Origin: DASWIG01 sp965371445
GTDB lineage: Bacteria; Acidobacteriota; Thermoanaerobaculia; Multivoradales; J023
Assembly (NCBI GenBank): GCA_965371445.1
Contig: CBDUYN010000073.1
Span: forward strand, 1-43,892
DNA: 43,892 nucleotides
Direction of reading: 5' to 3'
Shown here one piece after another: positions 1-7,896 of the stretch (position 1 is its first letter; each line of letters begins with the position of its first letter). A program made the translations under genes and the position numbers. Under the pieces are notes generated by a model that saw nothing but the letters and a program-made list of their open reading frames with translations, was not told the DNA's origin and did not search any database.

Positions 1-1
1 G

Positions 2-1489
2 GAAGAGGAGATGGAGCCGCTCAAGATCGAGCTCGAGGGCCTTCGTGACCGCCGGGTACGGCTCACCATCCACTCGTCGCGGCTCACCGGCGCCGTGGTC
101 ACGCCCAAGGGCGATAAGCTCCTCTACCTCACGCGTTTCGAAAAGGGATTCGACCTGTGGTCGACCGACCTCCGGACCCGCGAGACCAAGATCCTCACCA
201 AGCTCGGCAGCCGCTTTGCGGGAGGGCTGGTCCTCGACGAGTTGGGCGAGAACGCCTTCTTCCTTGCCGACGGCAAGATCACCAGGGTCGAAGTCGATTC
301 GGGGAAGAAGAAACCCGTCAAGCTGAAGGGCGAGATGTGGGTCGACCGGGCGGGAGAATTTGCCTACTTCTTCGAGCACGCCTGGCGCCAGGTGAAGCGT
401 AAGTTCTACGACCCCGAGCTCCAGGGCGTCGATTGGGACCTCTACAAGACGGCCTACGCCCGCTTCCTGCCCCATGTCGACAACGGCTACGACTTCGCCG
501 AGATGCTTTCCGAGATGCTCGGCGAGCTCAACGCCTCGCACACCGGCGCCAGCTATCGGGGACGGGGCGAGGAAGGCGACGCGACGGCCTCGCTCGGCCT
601 TTTCTTCGATCCTTCGCACGCCGGAGCGGGCCTCAAGGTCGTCGAGGTCCTGGCCAAGGGTCCCGTGGTCAAGGACGAGAGCAAGATCCGGCCCGGCGTC
701 ATCGTCGAGCGGATCGACGGCGTCTCGATCGAGGCCGGGATGAATTACTTTCCGCTCTTAAGCCGCAAGGCGGGCCAGAACGTCCTCTTGAGCCTTTTCG
801 ACGAGGCGAGCGGCGAACGCTGGGAAGAGGTAGTCAAACCCGTCAGCCTCGGCGCGGAGCGCCAGCTCCTCTACGAGCGCTGGGTCGAGGGGAGGCGGCG
901 GGTGACCGAGGAGCTCTCCGGGGGTCGGATCGGCTACGTCCACGTCCGCAGCATGAGCGACGGTAGCTACCGCACGGTCTACGAAGAGGTCATGGGACGC
1001 CACGCCACCAAGGAGGCGCTCGTCGTCGACACGCGGTTCAACGGCGGCGGCGACCTGGTCGACGACCTGTCGATTTTCCTCTCGGGCGAGAAGTACATGG
1101 ACTTCGTCCCGCCCCAGGGTGGTGTGGTCGGCGTCGAGCCCGGGGGGCGGTGGACCCGTCCCTCGATCGTCGTCGCGAACGAAGGCAACTACTCTGACGC
1201 GCATTGCTTTCCGTGGGCCTACCAGACGCTCGGCATCGGCAAGGTCGTCGGCATGCCCGTGGCGGGGACCTGTACCTTCGTCTGGTGGGAGCAGCTCCAC
1301 GACCGGCAGATCGTCTTCGGCATCCCCAACATGGCCGTCACCTCAAAAGAAGGACGGCCGCTGGAGAACTGGCAACTGGAGCCCGACGTCCGGGTCGAGA
1401 ACGAGTACGAGCCGGTCGCGGCGGGGCGGGATCAGCAGCTGGAGCGTGCCGTGGAGGAGCTTTTGAAGGAGCTTGACGGCGGCGAGTAG
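2..1489 (+). CDS. Tricorn-like S41 family protease, C-terminal part (5' end outside the window)
   Basis: Partial gene: the frame is open to the window edge, so the first ATG at 11 is probably internal. Tricorn-type proteases are large oligomeric serine peptidases that degrade peptides; here only the C-terminal half is seen. Visible parts are the end of a beta-propeller-like region, a helical region containing NASHTG (the expected Ser-His site of tricorn), a PDZ-like segment (LGLFFDPSHAGAGLKVVEV onward), and the S41 core with VVDTRFNGGGDLVDDL and VANEGNYSDAHCFPWAY, where the Ser of NYSDA is the expected nucleophile. The final part, IPNMAVTSKEGRPLENWQLEPDV, is typical of the family's C terminus. 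It converges with the sensor kinase gene, with only 5 bp between the stops. I am confident of the family, but substrate and location cannot be read here. Confidence 0.88.
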   Translation, partial: EEEMEPLKIELEGLRDRRVRLTIHSSRLTGAVVTPKGDKLLYLTRFEKGFDLWSTDLRTRETKILTKLGSRFAGGLVLDELGENAFFLADGKITRVEVDSGKKKPVKLKGEMWVDRAGEFAYFFEHAWRQVKRKFYDPELQGVDWDLYKTAYARFLPHVDNGYDFAEMLSEMLGELNASHTGASYRGRGEEGDATASLGLFFDPSHAGAGLKVVEVLAKGPVVKDESKIRPGVIVERIDGVSIEAGMNYFPLLSRKAGQNVLLSLFDEASGERWEEVVKPVSLGAERQLLYERWVEGRRRVTEELSGGRIGYVHVRSMSDGSYRTVYEEVMGRHATKEALVVDTRFNGGGDLVDDLSIFLSGEKYMDFVPPQGGVVGVEPGGRWTRPSIVVANEGNYSDAHCFPWAYQTLGIGKVVGMPVAGTCTFVWWEQLHDRQIVFGIPNMAVTSKEGRPLENWQLEPDVRVENEYEPVAAGRDQQLERAVEELLKELDGGE

Positions 1490-1494
1490 GGTCA

Positions 1495-4400
1495 TCACTC
1501 TGCTCTGGGTGGCCAAGCCTCCGGCAAAGTAAAACAAAAAGTCGCCCCATCACCCTTGCCCTTCGACTCGACCCAGATGTGCCCGCCGTGGACCTCGACG
1601 ACCCGCTTGACGATGGCGAGCCCGATGCCCGTGCCCTCGACGTTCGGATCGAGGCGTTCGAACAGACCGAAGACCCGATCGTGGAAACCGGGCTCGATGC
1701 CGACCCCGTTGTCACGTACGTAGACGACGGTCTTGCCGCGGTCGCTCCGCGATCCCACCTCGACGTGCGGCTCGTCCTCGCCCGAGAACTTGACAGCGTT
1801 TTCGATCAGGTTTTGAAGCACTTCCGCGAGGCGCGACCGGTCACCGAGGACGACCGGGAGGTCTTCGGCGATCTCGACCGCGGCTTGCTTTTCCTCGATC
1901 CGTCCGGCGAGGTGATCCACCACCTCTTTTGCCAGCGCGCCTAGTGGCACCTTCTGCGGCTCGTGGATCGCCCGTCCGGCGCGGGAGAGCTCCAGGAGGT
2001 CCTCGATGAGCGCCGCCATCTTGTCGACGGCTTCCTGAATCCGTCCAGCGTCGCTTTTCGCGCGCTCGAGCTCGCCCGCTTCGACGTCCTTCATGAGGAA
2101 GCCGAGATATCCCTTGACGGTAAAGAGCGGGGACTTGAGGTCATGGGAGACGGTGTGGGTGAAGCGCTTCATCTCCTCGTTTTTCGCTTCCAGCTCGGCG
2201 ATCAGCTTCTTTCGTTCCCGCTCCACCCGGGTCCGTTCCGAGATGTCGCGGATGATCGCCATGAGCAAGATCTTCTCGCCGAGGCGAAACGTCCCGAGGC
2301 TGATCTCGGCGTCAAAGAGCGAGCCGTTCTTTCTCTTTTGCTTGAACTGAAAATCGCGGACGGTCGACTGGGAGACGGGTTTGGCGTCGAATGCGGCCTC
2401 GTCGCCCGATTGGAATTCTGGAGCGAGGTCTTGGACTTGCTTGCCGAGGAGCTCCTCGCGCGAGTAGCCGAACATCTTCAAAGCGCGGGCGTTGCAGTCG
2501 ACGATCTCGGCGTCGTCGAGAATCAGGATGGAGTCGTTGGCCTCCGAGAAGAGGACCCGGTAGCGCTCCTCGCTGCTACGTAGCGCCTCCTCGGCTTTCC
2601 GTTGCTCGGCGAGGGCCTGCTCCAGCCGGTCGGCTCGACGGCGCACCGCTCCGATGCGCCAGCTGAAGATCGCGGCGAAGAACGCGGACGCCAACAAAGC
2701 GACGGCGAAGAAAAACGTCCCGGTTTCCTGGAAGCGCGGCTCGACCCGAAAAGAAATGCTCGCGCCCGCCTCGTTCCACACCCCGTCGTCGTTCGCCGCG
2801 ATCACTCGAAAGGTGTGCTCACCGTGAGGGAGGCTGGTATAGAGGGCCTGGCGCCCCTCCCCGGCGTTGTTCCACTCGTCGTCGAAGCCCTCGAGACGGT
2901 AGCGGACCGTAACCGCCGAAGGGATGAGAAGCGAGAGGGCGGCGAAGTCGAAGAGGAAGCGTTTGTGGCCGGGTCCGATCTCGATCGCGCCGCCGGCAAG
3001 CTCCTGGGCCACGCCGTCGACGGTGAAGCCTTCGAGCGCCACCGGCGGCGGGACCCGGTTGATCGGAAAGCGTCCGGGATCGAGGATCGCGACGCCTTCG
3101 ATCGTCGGCACCCACAGCCGGCCGTCGCTGGTCCGGAGGATCCGGGTGGCGGCGGTGCACTCGCGCGAGGGCAGGCCGTCGAGGTCGTCGACGACCTCGA
3201 TCGTCACCCCCTGGCGCTCGCCGTTCATGTGGGCCACGAGCTCGCTGCGGTCGATGCGCAGGATGCCGTCCGCCGAGCTCAGATAGACCGTGCCGTGGCC
3301 GTCGTCGACATAGTCGAAGATCGCCTCGGTCCCGAGGCCGTCCGCGGGGGTGAGGGTCGCGATCCGGCCTTTCGAGAGCCGCGCCAGGCCGCCGTTGGTG
3401 GCAAGGTAAACGTCGCCCGATTCGTCGGCGTGGGCGTTGAAGACGATGGTTCCCACGAGGCCGTTCTCGCGGGTGTAGGTCCGGATCCGGCCATCGCCGC
3501 GGAGCAAGGAGAACCCACCCTGGGTCGCGACGAGGAGGTTGCCCGCCGCATCCTCGTCGATCCCGAGGACGAAGTCCGACGCGAGCCCCCGCGAGGCATC
3601 GTAGACCTCGATTCTCTCGTCTTCCCCGAGCTTGACGAGCCCGCCGGTGCGGGTCCCCGCCCAGATGCCGCCGTCGCCAGCCTCGTAGACGACGCGTACC
3701 TGGTTGGACGGCAGGCCGTTTTCCGTCGTCCACCATTCTGCCGTGCTCCCCGAGATCCGTAGGAGCCCTGCGTAGGAGGCGATCCAGAGATCGCCCCGGC
3801 GGTCCTCCAGGAGGCCGCGGACGCGGACGTCGGGGAGGGTGACTGGAAGCTCGGAGTCCTTCACCTCGTGGCCGTCGACGACCTGGATCCGGCCGTCGTC
3901 GGAGCCCACCAGGACCTCGCCCCGGCGCGTCTCGGCCAGGGCGTTGACCCGTTTGGTGGCGAGCCCCTCCCAGGTCGTCAGCGAGGCGGCCTTGCCCTGC
4001 CGGAGCTGATACAGGCCGTGGGCGTAGGTCGTGACCCACACCTCCCCCTCGCGGCCAAAGGCGACGGCGGAGACGCTGCGCAGCGGCCGGCCGCGGTGCT
4101 CGGAGAGGCGCTCGAAGCGCGACGTCGCGTTGCGCCGGAAAAGGCCCTGCTCGGAGGCTATCCAGAGGTTGCCGTAGCCGTCCTCGTAGAGGCGGTAGAC
4201 CTCGATCCCGGAAAGGCCGGCGTCGGCGACGAGGCCGTCGCTCCCGAACCGGCTCAAGCCGGCTTCGGTGCCGATCCACAAATCGCCGTCCCGGCAGCGC
4301 ACGAGGTTCGTCACGGTGTCGCTCCGGAGCCCCGAGTCGGCTCGAAAAAAACTCACGTCGCCTCCCGCCCCGCCGAGGAGGCGCACCAGGCCCTGGCCCT

Positions 4401-5031
4401 CGGTGGCGATCCAGATGGTGCCGTCCTCGTCCTCGAGGAGGCTGCGAACCGTGACGGCACCCAGAGCCTCACCCTCGACGGCGACGAACCGCGTTCCGTC
4501 CTGACGAAAGACGCCGCCGTTCGTCAGACCGACCCAGGGACGGCCTTCGCGGTCGATCAGAATGCTGCGAACGCTCCCCTGCAGGCCGTGGCTGCGGAAG
4601 CGGCCGCCCTCGTAGCTTAGGAGGCCGCTCGCCTGGCTGCCGATCCAGAGCGTCCCCCGATCGTCCTCGACGAGCTCGTAGACGCCGCTGCCCTGAAGCT
4701 CCAGGGTCTCGCCCGGAGCGGCAAGCGAAGTGACCTTTTCCTTGTCGTAAAGCTCGAAAGTGACGCTGTCGTAGCGGAAGAGGCCGGCGAACGAGGCGAT
4801 CCAGAGATATCCGTCCCGGGTCCGCAGGACGTTCATCAGCGTTCGGATGGGTAGCTCGTCGTCCGAGAACGTCGAGACCACGAGCTGGTGCAAGTCGAGG
4901 TCGGGAGCGAGCCCCGGCGGCTTTTGTCCGGCCGGCGGCGGCGAGGCCCTCTGTGCCACGAGCGTCGAGGGGAGCACGGTGGCCAGCGCCAGGGCCAGGA
5001 GGATGTCAAAGGAAGCTCGTGCGACGTTCAA
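1495..5031 (-). CDS. Sensor histidine kinase: two-component propeller, Y_Y_Y, PAS, HisKA, HATPase_c
   Basis: Membrane sensor kinase of about 1178 aa. I choose a TTG start at 5031 because GGAGAG lies 5 nt upstream and the protein then opens with a signal/anchor segment (ILLALALATVLPSTLVAQ). The frame stays open to an ATG at 5112, but that extension is Pro/Gly-rich and unconvincing. Domains in order: about a dozen Reg_prop propeller repeats (pattern DRxGxLWIGT) to about residue 700, a Y_Y_Y domain (PSAVTVRYRLEGFDDEW), a transmembrane helix (FFFAVALLASAFFAAIFSW), PAS (RYRVLFSEANDSILILDD), HisKA with phosphoacceptor His near residue 963 (SHDLKSP), and HATPase_c with N box NLIENAVKFSG, DNGVGI and GTGIGLAIV. 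There is no receiver domain and no response regulator nearby, so its target is unknown. The periplasmic propeller resembles those of polysaccharide-sensing systems, but the ligand is not inferable. Confidence 0.92.
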   Translation of the reverse strand: MNVARASFDILLALALATVLPSTLVAQRASPPPAGQKPPGLAPDLDLHQLVVSTFSDDELPIRTLMNVLRTRDGYLWIASFAGLFRYDSVTFELYDKEKVTSLAAPGETLELQGSGVYELVEDDRGTLWIGSQASGLLSYEGGRFRSHGLQGSVRSILIDREGRPWVGLTNGGVFRQDGTRFVAVEGEALGAVTVRSLLEDEDGTIWIATEGQGLVRLLGGAGGDVSFFRADSGLRSDTVTNLVRCRDGDLWIGTEAGLSRFGSDGLVADAGLSGIEVYRLYEDGYGNLWIASEQGLFRRNATSRFERLSEHRGRPLRSVSAVAFGREGEVWVTTYAHGLYQLRQGKAASLTTWEGLATKRVNALAETRRGEVLVGSDDGRIQVVDGHEVKDSELPVTLPDVRVRGLLEDRRGDLWIASYAGLLRISGSTAEWWTTENGLPSNQVRVVYEAGDGGIWAGTRTGGLVKLGEDERIEVYDASRGLASDFVLGIDEDAAGNLLVATQGGFSLLRGDGRIRTYTRENGLVGTIVFNAHADESGDVYLATNGGLARLSKGRIATLTPADGLGTEAIFDYVDDGHGTVYLSSADGILRIDRSELVAHMNGERQGVTIEVVDDLDGLPSRECTAATRILRTSDGRLWVPTIEGVAILDPGRFPINRVPPPVALEGFTVDGVAQELAGGAIEIGPGHKRFLFDFAALSLLIPSAVTVRYRLEGFDDEWNNAGEGRQALYTSLPHGEHTFRVIAANDDGVWNEAGASISFRVEPRFQETGTFFFAVALLASAFFAAIFSWRIGAVRRRADRLEQALAEQRKAEEALRSSEERYRVLFSEANDSILILDDAEIVDCNARALKMFGYSREELLGKQVQDLAPEFQSGDEAAFDAKPVSQSTVRDFQFKQKRKNGSLFDAEISLGTFRLGEKILLMAIIRDISERTRVERERKKLIAELEAKNEEMKRFTHTVSHDLKSPLFTVKGYLGFLMKDVEAGELERAKSDAGRIQEAVDKMAALIEDLLELSRAGRAIHEPQKVPLGALAKEVVDHLAGRIEEKQAAVEIAEDLPVVLGDRSRLAEVLQNLIENAVKFSGEDEPHVEVGSRSDRGKTVVYVRDNGVGIEPGFHDRVFGLFERLDPNVEGTGIGLAIVKRVVEVHGGHIWVESKGKGDGATFCFTLPEAWPPRAE

Positions 5032-5238
5032 TGAGGCTCTCCATGGGTCGGGTAAGCCCGGACCTGGAGGATTATAACCGCCGCGGCCGCCCGGGGACGA
5101 CCGTTTGCACACCGCGCCCCTGGCCGGTTCGCGGCCGCTACCTGTCCAGATGGGTTCAGCCTACCCCTAACGGTGGTGCTTTCTCGCGGGCCGTCATGCA
5201 CACTCGAGGACGTAGGTAGAGAAGTGATCCAACGACCC

Positions 5239-5246
5239 GAAGGAGG
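5239..5246 (+). promoter_or_regulatory. Strong Shine-Dalgarno for the universal stress protein
   Basis: GAAGGAGG lies 5 nt before the ATG at 5252, which fixes that start. Confidence 0.7.
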
Positions 5247-5251
5247 CAGAA

Positions 5252-6079
5252 ATGCAAGCCCTGTTAGCCCGGATCGCCCACCCGACCGACCTTTCCGAGG
5301 AGAGCCTTTTTGCGTTCTACCACGCCCTCCGCCTGGCGGTGGCCGCCTCCTCGCGGCTCGATATCCTGCACGTCGACGAGGTGCCTTTCAACCAGCGCTG
5401 GGAGGAGTTTCCCAAGATCAGCCGTACGCTCGAATCCTGGGGCCTTTCGGCCGAGCCCCTGGGCGACGAAAAGGAGCTCGACCACGTTCGGCGATTCACC
5501 CCCTACGGCAAGGAGCCCGTCCATCCGCTGCTGGCCTACATCGACGAGAGCTTGCCGGATCTCATGGTGATGGCGACCCATCGCCGCCGGGGGTTCGACC
5601 GCTGGCTGCACAAGGAGATCGCCCAGAAGCTGGCCCGGAGCCGCGCGGTGTCGACGCTTTTCGTCCCCTTCGGCGACGAGGGGTTCGTCTCCCCCACGCT
5701 GGGGACCGTGACGCTGCGGCGGATCCTGCTACCGATCGACTGGCTCCCCAACGCACAGGCGGCCGTCGACGCGGCGGCGACGCTTTGCGAGACCTTGAAA
5801 TGCGAGGAAACCGAGGTGACCCTGCTCCACGTCGGCGAGGCGGACGAGGACTTCCCGGCCCTGAGCCTGCCTGAGAGAAGCGGGCTCTCGTGGCACTCGA
5901 AGAGGCGCGGTGGCGACGTGCTGGAGCAGATCTTCGCGGAGGAAGAGGAGAGCGAGTACGATCTCGTCGTCATGGTCACTGAGGGGCACGACGGTTTCCT
6001 CGACGCCCTGCGGGGATCGACCACCGAAAGGGTGCTCGGGGGCACACAATGTCCGCTCCTGGCCGTGCCGTCCGTTTGA
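5252..6079 (+). CDS. Tandem universal stress protein (UspA family)
   Basis: A 275-aa cytoplasmic protein with two Usp folds. The first runs from LLARIAHPTDLSEESLFAFYHALRLA to about residue 145 (DLMVMATHRRRG, then AVSTLFVP). The second runs from LRRILLPIDWLPNAQAAVDAAATL to VVMVTEGHDGFLDALRGSTTERVLGGTQCPLLAVP. The second copy keeps a GxxG...GS(T) nucleotide-loop pattern. The first has lost it (HRRRGFDRWLHKE), so probably only one half binds nucleotide. Usp proteins are general stress factors of poorly defined biochemistry. It is divergent from the sensor kinase (about 220 bp between starts) and convergent with the sulfatase-like gene. Its role here is unknown beyond the family. Confidence 0.9.
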   Translation: MQALLARIAHPTDLSEESLFAFYHALRLAVAASSRLDILHVDEVPFNQRWEEFPKISRTLESWGLSAEPLGDEKELDHVRRFTPYGKEPVHPLLAYIDESLPDLMVMATHRRRGFDRWLHKEIAQKLARSRAVSTLFVPFGDEGFVSPTLGTVTLRRILLPIDWLPNAQAAVDAAATLCETLKCEETEVTLLHVGEADEDFPALSLPERSGLSWHSKRRGGDVLEQIFAEEEESEYDLVVMVTEGHDGFLDALRGSTTERVLGGTQCPLLAVPSV

Positions 6080-6096
6080 GGGTACGCCGGAATCGG

Positions 6097-7611
6097 CTAG
6101 CCGTCGATGTAGCCCAGGCTCCTCAAGAGCTCCCTCGCCCGCTCCGGGTCGATCTCCTCCCCGCTTGCAACGTGCTCGTGGTAGGCACGGACGAGGCGTT
6201 CCCGGTACCGGCCGAGCTCGGCGAAGACGCGGCACTCGTCGCCGTCGCCGGTGAAGAGGTCTTGCAGCTCGCCGGCATCGCTCGCGAGGTCGAAGACCGC
6301 CGGCACGACCTCCCCGGCGAGGTCGCGCCGCAGCTGGTAGACCCGGTCGCCGTCGCGAACCTGGACCCACATGAGCTCCGGGTCGACCCGGGGGTTGAGC
6401 TGCCGAAAAAGGCCCCACTTCTCGGAGGCTTCGAGCACCGGAGGCGGGATCGTCACCGTATGGCTCCAGGCGCGCAGCCGCGGCGGCTCCTCGCCGCGGA
6501 GCGCGGCGGAGAGATCGACGCCGCGGCCCTCAGCCGGCGGCGGCACCGGCAGACCGGCGAGGCCGAGCAGCGTCGGCAAGACGTCGATCGAGCGCGTCAC
6601 GCCCTCGTAGTCGCCCGGCGCGATCCCCGGCGCATGGATCAGCAGTGGCACCTCGATCACCTCGGGCGCCAGCTGGTGGCCGTGCGTCCACTTGAAGTAC
6701 GTCCCTTCGCGAAAGAGCGTCTCGCCGTGGTCGGCGGTGAAGGCGAAGAGCGTCTCGTCCCAGAGCCCGGCGGTACGGATCTCCGCGAGGAGCGCGCCGA
6801 AGAGGTGGTCGAGGTAGGCGACGTTGGCCCGGTAGAGCAGGTCGACGACGTCGACGAGGTGCCCCAGGTGCTCGGCGTCCATGCCGGTGCGCTCGCGGGT
6901 GGCCGGGAAGTCGTAGGAGAGGAAGGCGTGGCCGCGGCGGTAGAAGTCGACGTAGCGCTCGAATCCTTCGAGCTCGTCGCGGAGCCGGCACTCGCCGGGA
7001 TATCGGCGGCAGAACGCTTCGAGGGTCACCTCCTGGTAAGGACCGTGGGTCACGGTGAAGCTCGTCAGGAGAAACGCTTTCGCCCGCGGATCGCGCCGCA
7101 GCCGTTCGAGGACCTTCGCCAGGGGCGCCTCACCGGCGGCGAGCTTTCGGTCGTAGATCCGCTCCGGCTCCGCTCCCTGGGCATAGGCGAGCTCCCCCGA
7201 GGCCATAGGGTGCTCGAGCCACGCGGAGACCTCGTAGCCGCCGCGGCGAAAGGCTTCGCCGATCACCTCGACGCGTTCGGCGAGGGGCGTCGGATGGCGA
7301 AAGATGCCGTGGTGGTCGGCCTGCGAGCCGGTGAAGACCGACGCGTAGGAGGTGCCCGACTGCCCCGACTCGGTCTGATGACGGCGAAAGGTCACCGCCT
7401 CACGCTGGAAGCGCCCGAGCTCGGGGGTGACGGCGACCGCCGGCGCGTAGGGCGAGAGGTAAGCCTTGTTCAAGGTGCAGGTGGCGTAGAGCACGACCAG
7501 GCGCGGCGCGGCGGCGGTGGGTTCTCCCCGGCAGCCGGCGGCCACCGCCGCGAGCGCGGCCACCGCCAGGATCGTCGCGGCCGGAAGCGCCGCCCGGGTT
7601 GCTCGTTCCAT
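6097..7611 (-). CDS. Sulfatase-like (alkaline phosphatase superfamily) lipoprotein
   Basis: A 504-aa protein beginning MERATRAALPAATILAVAALAAVAAGC, a lipoprotein signal with a lipobox (AAGC), so it is probably anchored outside the inner membrane. Sulfatase superfamily signatures include SVFTGSQADHHGIFRH, the FTADHGETLFREGTYFKWTHG block with metal-binding Asp-His, and the C-terminal VPLLIHAPGI...RSIDVLPTLLGLAGL. Odd points: the usual N-terminal metal-binding Asp pair (VDTLRxD) is replaced by LYATCTLNKAYLSPY, and the nucleophile motif C/S-x-P-S/A-x-R is replaced by SGQSGTSYASVFTG. It may therefore be inactive, or a hydrolase with altered chemistry. The frame remains open well upstream to 9150, but that extension is antisense to the kinase gene. 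I take the ATG at 7611 because the signal peptide starts there. Confidence 0.82.
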   Translation of the reverse strand: MERATRAALPAATILAVAALAAVAAGCRGEPTAAAPRLVVLYATCTLNKAYLSPYAPAVAVTPELGRFQREAVTFRRHQTESGQSGTSYASVFTGSQADHHGIFRHPTPLAERVEVIGEAFRRGGYEVSAWLEHPMASGELAYAQGAEPERIYDRKLAAGEAPLAKVLERLRRDPRAKAFLLTSFTVTHGPYQEVTLEAFCRRYPGECRLRDELEGFERYVDFYRRGHAFLSYDFPATRERTGMDAEHLGHLVDVVDLLYRANVAYLDHLFGALLAEIRTAGLWDETLFAFTADHGETLFREGTYFKWTHGHQLAPEVIEVPLLIHAPGIAPGDYEGVTRSIDVLPTLLGLAGLPVPPPAEGRGVDLSAALRGEEPPRLRAWSHTVTIPPPVLEASEKWGLFRQLNPRVDPELMWVQVRDGDRVYQLRRDLAGEVVPAVFDLASDAGELQDLFTGDGDECRVFAELGRYRERLVRAYHEHVASGEEIDPERARELLRSLGYIDG

Positions 7612-7763
7612 CGCCGTCACTATATCTCGCGGGCCGACCCGCGCCGACCGATCGCGCCGCGCTGGGCCGGAGCCGCGGCCCAAGGGTCTTCGATCCCGCG
7701 GCAGGGGTGAAAGATTCTCGGGGAAGAGACGGAGAAGAGATGCTTCGTCGCTCCGGATTGCGC

Positions 7764-7769
7764 TAGAAT
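7764..7769 (+). promoter_or_regulatory. Possible -10 element (TAGAAT) for the TPR-kinase gene
   Basis: TAGAAT matches the -10 consensus at five of six positions and lies in the divergent intergenic region. No convincing -35 is visible 16-18 bp upstream. If used, transcription would begin near 7776, excluding the upstream ATG at 7768 and favouring the GTG at 7831 or the ATG at 7897 as translation start. Confidence 0.3.
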
Positions 7770-7896
7770 GCGGTCGGTCGTCTCTCTTGGTGAGAGCCGG
7801 ACCGGCGGGGCGGTGAGAGAAGAGAACCTCGTGCCGTCCCGTCAAGACCCTCAGGACACCCCCCACCTCAGGCCGCCGATACGGGATCATCGTCTC

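Noticed and set aside
2602..3762. 386-aa plus-strand open frame
   Set aside because: Antisense to the propeller and Y_Y_Y region of the sensor kinase; no domain.
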